Below are positions 55,201-63,498 of a stretch of 64,000 nucleotides of DNA, in pieces. Below the pieces are notes generated by a model. It was not told the DNA's origin. It did no database searches and saw only the letters and a list, made by a program, of their open reading frames with translations. Where the stretch lies: the NCBI GenBank assembly GCA_050747525.1, contig JBOGOC010000043.1, positions 18,694 through 82,693 on the forward strand, read 5' to 3'. The position numbers were made by a program, and so were the translations under genes. Source of the stretch: JBOGOC01 sp050747525 (lineage in GTDB: Bacteria > Acidobacteriota > Polarisedimenticolia > JACPZX01 > DASXTC01). Each line of letters begins with the position of its first letter. Positions within the stretch are counted from its first letter, which is position 1.

Positions 55201-56222
55201 GTCCCGCCCGCGATCGAGAGGCTCGGGATCGACACCGCCTCCCCGGTGTTGAGCGAGACGGAGCCGCCGTTGAGGGTAAGAGACCCGAGGCCGACGATGG
55301 TGGAGGCGGCGTTGAAGATCGCTCCTCCCCCCGCGCTCGTGGTCCGGGTCACGTCATAGGAGCCGCTGACGTTGACGGTGCCCGAGGTGAAGCTCACCCG
55401 GTCCCCCGTGACGCTCGACGTGGAAGAGAGCGTCTGTGTCCCCCCGTCGAAGTCGAGCGTCGCCCCTGGAGAGATGGTCAGTGCGGAGTTGTGCGTAGCG
55501 TTGGCCGTGAAGGAGAGGGTCCCGGTCTGGACCTCGACGGCGCCGTTGCCGGTATAGGGGACGCGGATGGAGGAGGTCTCCGTGCCAGCCGACTTCCTCA
55601 AGGTCCCCGCGTTGACGAAAGAGATACCAGCCCCTGCCACGGGCACGATCAGGGAATCCGACATGAGGCTCCACGTTCCGTTGCTCTGGATGCCCGCGCC
55701 ATTGCTCAGATAGAGGATCCCGGTGGACGTGAACGATGTGTCCCCAACGGTCAGCGGTCTCTGGCTGAGCACTTTGTGGAGGGTCCCGGAGATGGTCAGC
55801 GTCCCTTGGACGGTGAGCATCCCCGTCCCCGAGATGGTCCCCTCCGACCAGTTGAAGTCTCCCCCGACATCGAAGGCCCCACCCCCCGTCAGCGTTCCAG
55901 CCGTCAGGTCGATGATCGTGCCGGAGCTCGACGAGCTGGCCTGGTCGAGCGTAAGAGTGGAGGCGACCGTGAGAGTCTGGGTCCCCGTCGTCCCGCCCAG
56001 AGTCAGGCTGCGTGCCGCCGCTGTGTCGTTCACCGTGACGGTGTAGTCGCCATCCTGGGTGATGAGGACGTCGTCGGCCGAGGTGGGAACCCCCTCAGGG
56101 GACCAGTTCCCGGCGTCGCCCCAGTTGCCGCTGACGGGATTGGCCCAGCTCTTCGTCTCGGCGCGAAGAGACGGCGCCAGGAGGATCAGCGCCGCGAGGA
56201 GGATCAATCCGCGCATAGGCAT
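52221..56222 (-). CDS. Large secreted beta-helix protein with DUF11, MopE and thrombospondin-3-like repeats
   Basis: A 1333-residue protein with signal peptide MPMRGLILLAALILLAPSLRA. The first 850 residues form a passenger-like beta-helix rich in Ser, Thr and Gly. In it a unit of about 228 residues recurs about three times (RPLTVGDTSFTS; GNGAVEVQTGTLSF; SGDRVTFASG). A DUF11-like domain follows (PSPAVIGANLRYTATVMNNG), then MopE motifs (CNDIDDDCD; CNGLDENCNG; CNSLDDDCDG), the FN3-like module (YNVYRGYSM) and aspartate-rich DxDGDG repeats at the end. No autotransporter barrel is present, so export must use another route. It likely coats the surface or acts as an adhesin. Confidence 0.82.
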   Translation of the reverse strand: MPMRGLILLAALILLAPSLRAETKSWANPVSGNWGDAGNWSPEGVPTSADDVLITQDGDYTVTVNDTAAARSLTLGGTTGTQTLTVASTLTLDQASSSSSGTIIDLTAGTLTGGGAFDVGGDFNWSEGTISGTGMLTVQGTLTISGTLHKVLSQRPLTVGDTSFTSTGILYLSNGAGIQSNGTWSLMSDSLIVPVAGAGISFVNAGTLRKSAGTETSSIRVPYTGNGAVEVQTGTLSFTANATHNSALTISPGATLDFDGGTQTLSSTSSVTGDRVSFTSGTVNVSGSYDVTRTTSAGGGAIFNAASTIVGLGSLTLNGGSVSLNTGEAVSIPSLSIAGGTLAGSDDVTVTGNASWLTGGIAGTGTLAVLGTLTLWRGALTQRSLTVGDTSFTSDGILQLSSGAVIQSNGTWSFSSNSVIVFAGGAAPSFVNEGTLRKSGTGTSSIGVPYTGNGAVEVQTGTLSFTADATHNSALTISPGATLSFAGGTQTLSSTSSISGDRVTFASGTVSVNGSYDVTRTASTGTVTFNAASTIIGPGLLTLNGGSFTLNSGEAVSIPGLTIASGTLAGSDAATVAGDASWSSGTISGAGALTVQGTLTLSGGAPKDLIQRPLTVGDTSFTSAGNLLLSNGAAIQSDGTWSHHTNAGLAQGGGATGSFHNSGTFRKASTGGTTSVGIDFVNNGVVEAQTGTLSFSRPYMQTAGTTRLAGGSIEAPLGIDIVAGRLEGNGTITGNVDNDGTAGPGLSPGSLLIPGNYTQSLSGVYEVEVGGLVPGSQHDRIGTLTAALNGTLEVSLIDGFVPVSGDAFTIMTTSAARTGTFTTVTGDPIPGGPAWHVSYGATAVVLSAGPVSTADLEVFIIANPSPAVIGANLRYTATVMNNGPDAATSTIVTDILPAEVSFTAAATTLGTCSESAGTVTCDLGTLPVAQSVTITIDVNPTLPSLTVSNTISVDAEPFDAIPADNSSTVHTRLALPCPDADGDSAAVCSIDCWPFPGDVCEECDDANPARRPGLPELCNDIDDDCDFAVNDGLAGQPEMCNGLDENCNGLVDEGDPGGGAACTTGEPGVCNEGTLTCASGGLVCLREAGPGPEACNSLDDDCDGIVDETADSDGDGADDCADDCPDAFNPPSDCDGVPGTPDQQCDADADGAGDACDCSPMDFANPPPPEVGATLRLTHAVTTQLAWDPVAGVPSYNVYRGYSMAGLPFAYNQQCLTGGVDGPMAFEDATPRFGSILYYFVASRCGLSGESVLGRSSAGTTAPRPFACPVLERDADGDGTEDPYDSCPAFRNPSQSDFDADGFGDVCDNCPETFNPSQTDTDMDGLGDDCDPS
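54100..55870 (-). repeat. About three tandem units of roughly 685 bp inside the beta-helix gene
   Basis: The phrase GGCCGTGAAGGAGAGGGTC recurs 681 bases apart (54822 and 55503) and GAAGGAGGTATCGCC 687 bases apart. A third, more diverged unit lies at each side. The spacing equals 227-229 codons, so units duplicated in frame. Confidence 0.75.
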
Positions 56223-56299
56223 CGACGCTTGTCTCGCAGCCTGCTCGAGTGTGCGGGAGGGCAGGTCAGCCTGCCTGCGCGCAGCTCTATCGCCTTAAT

Positions 56300-57034
56300 C
56301 TACCGCAATCCCGCCCGGGCGCCATCATGATCCAGGATCTCCCGGGCCCGGGCGAAGACGCTGTGCCACATCGGGCGGGTCAGCCTTCCGGTGCTGGTGT
56401 TCTGACGGCTCGGGTGGTACGAGGCGATGACGGTGATGCCGTCGGGGAGAATCGACTCCGCCGCATGGGCGAAGACCGGACGTTCGGAGGGCGGCAGCCT
56501 GGGCCACCATCCGGCCGCCCGCAGCCACGACACATGGGCGATGCGGCCCAGGACCACCACGATCCTCACGCTTCGCAGGAGCCGGATCTCCGCCTCCAGG
56601 TAAGGGCGGCAGCTCGAGAGCTCGACGGGAGTCGGCTTGTTGTCCGGCGGGGCGCACCGCGCGGAGGCAGTGACCCAGCAGTCGATGAGGCGCAGTCCGT
56701 CATCGCGGGCGACGGAGTCCGGCCTGTCGGCGAAGCCGTGCCGGTGGAGAGCCTCGTAGAGCCAGTCGCCGCTCGAGTCGCCGGTGAAGACGCGGCCCGT
56801 TCGATTGCCGCCATGCGCCGCCGGGGCGAGCCCGACGATGAGGAGACGCGCCCGAGGATCCCCGAATCCCGGGACGGGGCGCCCCCAGTACGTCTGGTCG
56901 CGGAACGCCCGCTTCTTCTCCCGGGCGACCTGTTGGCGATGGGCGACCAGCCTCGGGCAGCGGGTACACCGAACCACGCATCTCTCGACAGCTGCGAGAT
57001 CGGGGAAGTGGTGTGCCGAGCGCTCTCTGGTCAT
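56300..57034 (-). CDS. Family 5 uracil-DNA glycosylase (UdgB-type)
   Basis: A 244-residue DNA repair glycosylase. The family 5 motif GLAPAAHGGNRTGR is intact; this family lacks the catalytic Asp or Asn of other UDGs. The second motif is YHPSRQNT. Cys residues in ERCVVRCTRCPRL near the N-terminus and two further Cys (DCWVTASARC region and SSCRPY) suit the 4Fe-4S cluster. It excises uracil, and in some members other deaminated bases. ATG 57034 starts MTRERSAHHFPD, as expected; an upstream ATG at 57100 would overlap the divergent VOC gene. Confidence 0.9.
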   Translation of the reverse strand: MTRERSAHHFPDLAAVERCVVRCTRCPRLVAHRQQVAREKKRAFRDQTYWGRPVPGFGDPRARLLIVGLAPAAHGGNRTGRVFTGDSSGDWLYEALHRHGFADRPDSVARDDGLRLIDCWVTASARCAPPDNKPTPVELSSCRPYLEAEIRLLRSVRIVVVLGRIAHVSWLRAAGWWPRLPPSERPVFAHAAESILPDGITVIASYHPSRQNTSTGRLTRPMWHSVFARAREILDHDGARAGLR

Positions 57035-57098
57035 TGGCAAGGTCGCGTCCGATCCTGGTATATGGTACAGAATCAGATACCGCGAAGGAGGGATCGCC

Positions 57099-57590
57099 AT
57101 GGCATCGAAGACGCGAGCGAAGATTTTTCCTCACCTCTGGTATGCGAAGGAGGCGGAGGAGGCGGCCAGGCTCTATGCGTCCATCTTCCCGGACTCACGG
57201 GTCGACCGGGTCACGCCGCTCCTGAGCGAGTCGCCGAGCGGCCCGCCGGGGTCGGTGAAGGTCGTCGACTTCACGCTCCTCGGCCAGCGCTTCCAGGCCA
57301 TGAGCGCGGGGCCGCACCACGAGTTCAACGACGCGATCTCCATGGTCGTGCTGTGCGCCGACCAGGCGGAGCTGGACCGCTACTGGAATGCGCTCCTCGA
57401 AGGAGGCGGAAAGCCTCAGGCGTGCGGCTGGCTCGTCGACAGGTTCGGGCTGCGCTGGCAGATCGTCCCGGCGATCCTGGAGACGATGATGAGTGACAAG
57501 GATCCGGAGCGATCGAAGAGGGTGACCGACTCGCTCCTGAAGATGGTCAAGCTGGACATCGCGGAGCTGGAGAAGGCGTTCCGCGGGTGA
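57099..57590 (+). CDS. VOC-superfamily PhnB-like protein
   Basis: A 163-residue protein of the glyoxalase/vicinal oxygen chelate fold (PhnB or 3-demethylubiquinone-9 3-methyltransferase type). Typical stretches are FPHLWYAKEAEEAARLYASIFPDS, the middle QRFQAMSAGPHHEFNDAISM and the end CGWLVDRFGLRWQIVP. The family's reaction is usually unknown; some members bind metal. AAGGAGG lies five to eleven bases before ATG 57099. A longer frame from 56784 would lie across the glycosylase gene. Confidence 0.85.
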   Translation: MASKTRAKIFPHLWYAKEAEEAARLYASIFPDSRVDRVTPLLSESPSGPPGSVKVVDFTLLGQRFQAMSAGPHHEFNDAISMVVLCADQAELDRYWNALLEGGGKPQACGWLVDRFGLRWQIVPAILETMMSDKDPERSKRVTDSLLKMVKLDIAELEKAFRG

Positions 57591-57611
57591 CGTGCGCGGA
57601 GGCACCGCGCT

Positions 57612-57920
57612 CTATTGGTAACCGATGCAGCCGGAGAAGTCCCACCAGGTGCAATCCTGATAGCAGGCGAGCACTCCCCCCGCCCACCCCAGGCTCATGC
57701 ACGTCCGGCCTCCGAGGTCCGGCCCGTCGCAGATCTCGTAAGGAGCCTCTCTCACCCCGTTGCCGCACACGGGACACGCGGGGCAATCCGGCGTCCCGAC
57801 AGCGCAGCAGCACCCTGTGATGTCGAACGTGCAATCGGCGGCACAGGCCAGGATGCCGCCATCGTAGCCCAGAGTCAGGCACGTGGCGCTTCCCTGCACA
57901 TTTGGAAGAATCTGCAACAC
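57612..57920 (-). pseudogene. Remnant of a Cys-rich secreted protein
   Basis: 102 residues with 16 Cys, including two halves of the same motif: CLTLGYDGGILACAADCTFD and CMSLGWAGGVLACYQDCTWW. Between them lies CGNGVREAPYEICDG, a Myxococcus-type Cys-rich (DUF4215-like) repeat. No signal peptide is present, and the start runs into the promoter of the exonuclease III gene. It is therefore probably the 3' end of a longer exported gene that was cut off. A short real gene cannot be excluded. Confidence 0.45.
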
Positions 57921-57928
57921 TGAGTGTC

Positions 57929-58687
57929 ATGTCATCGTTGAAAATCGCCACATGGAACGTGAACGGCATCCGGGCCCGCTGGCGCCAAGTGGAGGAGTGG
58001 ACGCGGAGCGAGAAGCCGGACGTCATCTGCCTCCAGGAGCTGAAGGCGACCGTCGATCAGATCCCGCCCTTGCTGTGCGAGCTGTCGGGCTACTGGTGCT
58101 ACTGGCACGGGTACAAGGCCTACTCGGGAGTCGGCCTCCACGTCAGAAAGGATCTTGCGCCGGAGCGCCCGGAATTCTCCCACCCGCCGTTCGACCATGA
58201 AAGCCGCATCGTGACGGCCCGGATCGGGCCGCTCACCGTCGCCTCCATCTATGTGCCGAACGGAAACAAGGACTACCAGGCGAAGCTGCGGTTTCTCGAG
58301 GCGCTCGAGGCCTGGGCCGGCTCCTTCCAGGCCAACGAAGCCTCGCTCGTTCTGTGCGGCGACCTGAACGTCGCCATCGAGGAGATGGACGTGCATCCCA
58401 AGGAGCGGCGGCCGAACATGATCGGCCAGCGACCTGAGGAGCGGGCCTTGATGCAGCGTATCCTCGGGCGTGAGCTGACCGACCTGGGACGGGCCCTGGA
58501 CCCACAGAACGACCGGCTCTTCACGTGGTGGGCGCCCTGGCGGGGCCTGCGCGAGCGCAACATCGGCTGGCGGCTCGATTACGTCCTGGCGTCGCCGGAC
58601 CTGGCCGCGCGAGCCGTCTCCTGTCAATCCTATCGGGAAGTCGGAACCAGCGACCACGCCCCGGTCATCGCCACATTCCGCGGATGA
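57929..58687 (+). CDS. xth: Exodeoxyribonuclease III (AP endonuclease)
   Basis: A 252-residue Mg-dependent AP endonuclease of the exonuclease III family. It opens KIATWNVNGIRAR, then DVICLQELKA with the metal Glu, IYVPNGNKD, LCGDLNVA with the catalytic Asp and Asn, and the final SDHAPVIA His-Asp pair. It cuts DNA at abasic sites in base excision repair, in line with the uracil-DNA glycosylase 1 kb away. ATG 57929 is favoured by homology (MSSLKIATWN). Its stop overlaps the next ATG (ATGA). Confidence 0.92.
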   Translation: MSSLKIATWNVNGIRARWRQVEEWTRSEKPDVICLQELKATVDQIPPLLCELSGYWCYWHGYKAYSGVGLHVRKDLAPERPEFSHPPFDHESRIVTARIGPLTVASIYVPNGNKDYQAKLRFLEALEAWAGSFQANEASLVLCGDLNVAIEEMDVHPKERRPNMIGQRPEERALMQRILGRELTDLGRALDPQNDRLFTWWAPWRGLRERNIGWRLDYVLASPDLAARAVSCQSYREVGTSDHAPVIATFRG

Positions 58688-60567
58688 TCCCGACACGCAT
58701 GCTGGGACTCACGCCGGGCCGCCTGCTGCTGGTGGCCCTCGTGGCGGCCGCCGTCTACGCCGGGGCCCTGAGGCATGAGTTCGTCTTCGACGATCACCAG
58801 ATCATCGAGGACAACCCGGTGGTGACCGGCCAGGGACGGCTCGGCGAAATCGCGACCTCCCACTACTGGCACCCGCTCCGGCCCCGCGGGTACCTGTACC
58901 GGCCCCTCACCATCCTGTCTTTCAGGATCGACCACTGGCTGGGGGGCGGCTCGCCCGCCGTCTTCCATGCCACTAACATCGTGCTGCACGTGGTTGTCTC
59001 GGTGCTCGTGGCGCTGTGCCTGGCCACCTTCCTGGGGGGCGCCTCACCAGGCCCGGCCGCCGCACGCGCGGCCTTCCTGACCGGCCTCCTGTTCGCCTCG
59101 CATCCTGTCCACAGCGAAGCGGTCGCCGGCATCGCAGGGCGGGGCGATCTGCTTGCGGCGCTGCTTGCGGCAGGAGCCTGGCTGCTGCACATGCGGGGCC
59201 GGGCGTGGGCAGCGGGTGCGGCGCTGCTGACCTCCTTGCTCTGCAAGGAGAGCGCGGTGTCGCTCCCCGCCCTGCTGGTCCTGTCCGACTGGCTCGGCGG
59301 GGAGCGACCGCCGGCGGGGCGGCGACTCGCGTGCGCGGCGCGGCGGTATGGCCCGGCCCTGGGCGCGCTCGCCGTCTATCTGATCCTGCGCGCGGCGCTG
59401 CTGGATGCGCCGGCGGGAGGAGACGTCTCCCTCATCCATCCGATCGACAACCCGGTGGCGGCGGCCCCCTTCATGACGCGCGCCGCCACGGCGATGAAGG
59501 TGCTCGGCCTCGAGGCGATGCTGCTGGTCTTCCCGTGGCGGCTGTCGGCCGACTACTCGTACAACCAGATCAGCGCCGCGGGGCCGGGCGATCCGGCGGC
59601 CCTGGCGGGCCTGGCGCTCGCGGCTGGAGGGATCGCTCTGGCCTGGGCCTTCCGCCACCGGCGGTTCGGCCCGGCGCTGCCGGTGCTGTTCACTCTGGCG
59701 GCGATCGCGCCGGTGTCGAACATTCCTGTTCCCATCGGCACCATCATGGCCGAGCGGCTGCTCTACTGGCCCTCGATCGGGGCCTGCGCCGGCCTCGCGC
59801 TGCTCGCGCTGTGGGCCGCCGCGCGGGCCCCTTCCGATCGATCCGGCCCCGCGGCGCTTGCCATCGGCCTGGTCCTCGCCGGCCTTTTCGCGGCGCGCAC
59901 GATCGCGCAGGTGCCCGCCTGGAGAAACGACCGGGCGCTGTTCGAGAGCGCCGCGGCGTCGGCCCCCGCAAGCGCCAAGGCGGCTTACAACCTCGGGATG
60001 GTCCACCTGAAGGCCGGCGACGCGGCATCGGCGCTGCCCTGGCTCGAGCGCGCGGTGGACAACGCGCGTGGGCTGCCGCAGGTTGGGCGGCTCGCCGACA
60101 TGATGCGCGATCTGGCCACCGCGCTGGACGCCGTCGGCCGGCGCGACGAGGCGATCTCCTGGCTGAAGCGGGCCCAGCAGGCTGCGCCACGCCACGTGGG
60201 GGTGCTGATCAACCTGGGCAACATGCTGGCGACGCGCGGAGACGCCGCCGGCGCGCTCGCGAGCTACGGAGAGGCGCTGGAGATCGATCCGAATCACGCG
60301 GGGGCGCTGCTGAACCGCGCGCGGCTGCTGCTGCGCGCGGGGCGCCCCGGGGACGCCGCGCAGGCCGCCCGCGACCTCGAGAACGCCGCGCGGTCCGCCC
60401 CGGGCCTGACCGAGGCGTTGTATTTCCTCGGAGAAGCCTACCTGGCCGAGGGCCGGCACGCCGACGCCGCCTCGACGCTCAGAGCCTTCCTGGACCGGGC
60501 TGCCCCCGGCCAGGAGTCGCTCGCACGCGCGGCCCGGCAGCGGCTCCGGCAGCTGGGTGAGGAGTAG
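58684..60567 (+). CDS. TMTC-like protein: GT-C transferase-type membrane part with C-terminal TPRs
   Basis: A 627-residue protein. The first 420 residues have about 11 helices with FVFDDHQII (Asp36-Asp37) in the first outside loop and a DUF1736-like stretch (VLGLEAMLLVFPWRLSADYSYNQI). These are marks of TMTC-type O-mannosyltransferases. The last 190 residues are tetratricopeptide repeats (AAYNLGMVHLKAGD; ISWLKRAQQAAP; LASYGEALEIDPNHAGALLNRA). TMTC proteins use lipid-linked mannose to glycosylate secreted proteins; whether the bacterial ones do the same is not known. ATG 58684 overlaps the exonuclease III stop (ATGA). Confidence 0.82.
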   Translation: MIPTRMLGLTPGRLLLVALVAAAVYAGALRHEFVFDDHQIIEDNPVVTGQGRLGEIATSHYWHPLRPRGYLYRPLTILSFRIDHWLGGGSPAVFHATNIVLHVVVSVLVALCLATFLGGASPGPAAARAAFLTGLLFASHPVHSEAVAGIAGRGDLLAALLAAGAWLLHMRGRAWAAGAALLTSLLCKESAVSLPALLVLSDWLGGERPPAGRRLACAARRYGPALGALAVYLILRAALLDAPAGGDVSLIHPIDNPVAAAPFMTRAATAMKVLGLEAMLLVFPWRLSADYSYNQISAAGPGDPAALAGLALAAGGIALAWAFRHRRFGPALPVLFTLAAIAPVSNIPVPIGTIMAERLLYWPSIGACAGLALLALWAAARAPSDRSGPAALAIGLVLAGLFAARTIAQVPAWRNDRALFESAAASAPASAKAAYNLGMVHLKAGDAASALPWLERAVDNARGLPQVGRLADMMRDLATALDAVGRRDEAISWLKRAQQAAPRHVGVLINLGNMLATRGDAAGALASYGEALEIDPNHAGALLNRARLLLRAGRPGDAAQAARDLENAARSAPGLTEALYFLGEAYLAEGRHADAASTLRAFLDRAAPGQESLARAARQRLRQLGEE

Positions 60568-60583
60568 TCCCGGCGGCCTCGTG

Positions 60584-61831
60584 TCAGGCGGTCCCGGCCA
60601 CCGCGGCGTCGAGCCTCGGCGCGGCGTCGCGCGCGGTCAGGCGCCAGGCGACGATCACCGCGGAGGCGAGCGCCACGAGCGCGCAGAGGACGAAGTGAAG
60701 CGGATAGCCCAGGCTCGCGGCGGAGAAGCCGCTGAGGATCGACCCGACCAGAGGGCCGACGGCGCATAGCGACTGCTGGAGCGTGAAGTCGGTGGCCGCG
60801 GTGCGGCGGTCGCTGCGGTCCATCATGTTCGTGTAAAGGGAAGCGGTGGCCAAGCCGCCGGCGAACGACACCGTGGCCGCCACGCTGCACAGAACCGGCG
60901 AGGACACGAACCCGAAAGCGGGCAAGAGATAGGCGCACAGCGCCCCTGCCTGGAGGCCTCCGAACAGGAACAGCGACCGCTTGCGCCCGACTCGGTGCAC
61001 GAGGATGCCGCCGGCCAACGCTCCTCCCAGCGCCCCGAGCGAGCCGGTCAACCCGAGGGTCAGCCCGATCGACTCCAGGGACAGGCCGCGGTCGACCAGC
61101 ATCGGGTTCAGCATGGTCAGGGCCATGGCCTCCCCGCTGCGGTAGAGAAGCAGGATCGCGATCCACGTGAAGGCGCCCGGACGCGCCAGGAACCGTCCCA
61201 TGGCGGCGAAATCGACGCGCCGCCGGCCGCCGTCCGCTTTGCCGGGGGCGGGCGACTCGCGGAAACGCAGCAGCGGGATCAACGGAAGGAAGAGGAGCAC
61301 GGACATGGCCGCCATCGCCGGGGCCCAGCCGAGGCGATCGAACAGCACGAGCACGACGCCCCCGCCGAGGATCTGGCCGAGGTAGTAGCCGCCCACCTGG
61401 ATGCCGTTGGCCGGGCCGCGCTCGGCGGCTTCGATGTTCCGCACGGCAAGGCCGTCCGTCGCGACGTCCTGAGTCGCCGAGCAGAGCATGAAGACCGCCC
61501 CCGCGAACACCAGGGGGGCGAGCCCGCCGGCGGGAGAGAAAAACGCCGTCGCCAGCACCGAGAGCGCCGACACTGTCTGCAGCGGGACGATCCACGAGCG
61601 GTAGTGACCGAAGCGCGCGAGGCCGAAGCCGTCGACGAGCGGCGCCCAGAGGAACTTGAGCAGCCACGGGAGGGCCAGCGCGCCGAGCAGGCCCAGCTGC
61701 TCGAGGCCCAGTCCTTCGCGTCGCAGGATCGCCGGCAACGCGACGATGAAGAACCCCAGCGGGATCGCCTGGGAGACGTAGAGGGCGGCGAGCAAGGCCA
61801 TCCTCTGGCGCGTTGTCGATTCCGGCCACAT
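60584..61831 (-). CDS. AmpG-like MFS transporter
   Basis: A 415-residue, 12-helix major facilitator protein. The signature FMLCSATQDVATDGLAV (about 105-120) and GYYLGQILGGG are typical of the AmpG/acetyl-CoA transporter group. AmpG imports muropeptides (GlcNAc-anhydroMurNAc peptides) for wall recycling. GGAGGG lies seven bases before ATG 61831; the frame reaches 61882 but would add a hydrophilic tail. Convergent with the TMTC gene, with only 16 bp between the stops. Confidence 0.85.
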   Translation of the reverse strand: MWPESTTRQRMALLAALYVSQAIPLGFFIVALPAILRREGLGLEQLGLLGALALPWLLKFLWAPLVDGFGLARFGHYRSWIVPLQTVSALSVLATAFFSPAGGLAPLVFAGAVFMLCSATQDVATDGLAVRNIEAAERGPANGIQVGGYYLGQILGGGVVLVLFDRLGWAPAMAAMSVLLFLPLIPLLRFRESPAPGKADGGRRRVDFAAMGRFLARPGAFTWIAILLLYRSGEAMALTMLNPMLVDRGLSLESIGLTLGLTGSLGALGGALAGGILVHRVGRKRSLFLFGGLQAGALCAYLLPAFGFVSSPVLCSVAATVSFAGGLATASLYTNMMDRSDRRTAATDFTLQQSLCAVGPLVGSILSGFSAASLGYPLHFVLCALVALASAVIVAWRLTARDAAPRLDAAVAGTA

Positions 61832-61939
61832 GGAGCGTCCCTCCGAAGCGCCGATTGTAGCGGAACGGAGACCAAGGGTCATGACCCATCGGCTGCGGCC
61901 GGAGATCGTCTAGACTGTGCGGGCCTTCATGGAGAGATC

Positions 61940-63475
61940 GTGCCCGAGCAGGCCGACCCCCAGCAGATCCTCGAGAATGTCTTCGGCTACCGCACGTTCC
62001 GTTCGGGTCAGCGCCGCATCATCGACGCCGTCCTGGCCGGGCGGGACTGCATCGGCGTCATGCCCACCGGCGCCGGAAAGTCTCTGACCTTCCAGATCCC
62101 GGCGCGCATCCTGCCGGGCACGGTGCTCGTCATCTCACCCCTGATCTCGCTGATGAAGGACCAGGTGGACGAGCTCGAACGCCTCGGTTATCGAGCCGCC
62201 GTGATCAACTCCACGATCGAGCCCGATGCGCGCCGGAAGCGGCTCGACCAGCTGCGGCGCGGGGAGCTGGAGCTTGTCTACGTGGCCCCCGAGGGGATCG
62301 ATGGCCCGCTGCGCTCCTTCATCAGGAGCTGCCCGGTGAGCCTGGTGGTGGTCGACGAGGCGCACTGCATCAGCCACTGGGGGCACGACTTCAGGCCGGC
62401 TTATCGGCGGCTGCGCGGCCTCAAGAAGGAGCTGGGCGACATTCCGGTCCTCGCTCTCACCGCCACCGCGACGCGCCGCGTCGTGGGGGACATCATCCGG
62501 CAGCTCGACATGCGCAAGCCCGACGGCTTCAAGGGATCTTTCTACCGCCCCAACCTGATGATCACGGCCCAGAAGAAGGGGGCCGGCAGGAACACGCGCG
62601 CCGATATCCTGGGCATCACGCACCGACATGCCGGAGAAAGCGGCATCGTGTACTGCATGAGCCGCAAGGGCGTGGAGTCGACCGCCGACTGGCTCCGCTC
62701 CCAGGGGATCCGCGCGGCCGCGTACCACGCCGGACTCCCGGACGACGAGCGGGCCAGGACACAGGACATGTTCGCCAGGGACGAAGTGGACGTCGTGGTC
62801 GCGACCGTCGCCTTCGGCATGGGCATCGACAAGAGCAACGTCCGGTTCGTGGTCCATCGTGACATGCCCAGGAGTGTGGAGGCCTGGTACCAGGAGATCG
62901 GCCGCGCCGGCAGAGACGGGCTTCCGAGCGACTGTGTGCTGATGTACTCGTGGGCCGATGTCATCGGCTTCGATGCGTTTCTGGGCGGGATCGAGGACGA
63001 GGAGGTGCGGGTGGAGACGCGCCGCAAGACGGTCGAGATGTTCCGCCTGGTGGATGCGGGAAGGTGCCGCCATCAGGAGATCGCGCGGTATCTGGACGAA
63101 GCGATCCCTCCGTGCGGCGACGCGTGCGACGTCTGCCGGGGGGCCGGCATCGAGTCGCTGCTGGCCGACGTCGTGCCGGCCCGGCGGGGGAGGGTCCGTG
63201 CGGCGGGAGGCATGAGGGCGGCACTCCCGCAGGGGGCGCGTGACCCGGCACCCAACTCCGAGCTGTTCGAAAGGCTCCGGGCACTGCGCAAGCGGATTGC
63301 CGATGAAGAGGGCGTTCCCGCCTACATCGTCTTCAGCGATGCCGTGCTCAGGCAGATGGCCTCGTCCGTGCCAAAGAGCCGGTCCGAATTGCTCGGCCTC
63401 TCTGGAGTCGGGCCCGTCAAGCTCGAACGCTACGGCGGCGCCTTCCTCGAGGTTCTGATCCAGCGGGACGCCTGA
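61940..63475 (+). CDS. recQ: RecQ-family ATP-dependent DNA helicase
   Basis: A 511-residue helicase. Walker A is MPTGAGKS (Lys48). The DEAH box is VVVDEAHCISHWGHDFRPAY, typical of RecQ. The second RecA-like domain has YHAGLPDDER and FGMGIDKSNVRFVVHRD with QEIGRAGRDG. A zinc-binding set of Cys follows (RCRHQE to CGDACDVC). Only about 40 residues separate this from an HRDC domain (LFERLRALRKRIADEEGVP), so the winged-helix RQC part found in E. coli RecQ (about 610 residues) is absent. It unwinds DNA in recombination and repair. GTG 61940 has GGAGAG four bases upstream. The frame reaches back to 60995 over the transporter, without homology. Confidence 0.9.
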   Translation: MPEQADPQQILENVFGYRTFRSGQRRIIDAVLAGRDCIGVMPTGAGKSLTFQIPARILPGTVLVISPLISLMKDQVDELERLGYRAAVINSTIEPDARRKRLDQLRRGELELVYVAPEGIDGPLRSFIRSCPVSLVVVDEAHCISHWGHDFRPAYRRLRGLKKELGDIPVLALTATATRRVVGDIIRQLDMRKPDGFKGSFYRPNLMITAQKKGAGRNTRADILGITHRHAGESGIVYCMSRKGVESTADWLRSQGIRAAAYHAGLPDDERARTQDMFARDEVDVVVATVAFGMGIDKSNVRFVVHRDMPRSVEAWYQEIGRAGRDGLPSDCVLMYSWADVIGFDAFLGGIEDEEVRVETRRKTVEMFRLVDAGRCRHQEIARYLDEAIPPCGDACDVCRGAGIESLLADVVPARRGRVRAAGGMRAALPQGARDPAPNSELFERLRALRKRIADEEGVPAYIVFSDAVLRQMASSVPKSRSELLGLSGVGPVKLERYGGAFLEVLIQRDA

Positions 63476-63498
63476 CCGCCACCCGGCCGGGCCTGCGA

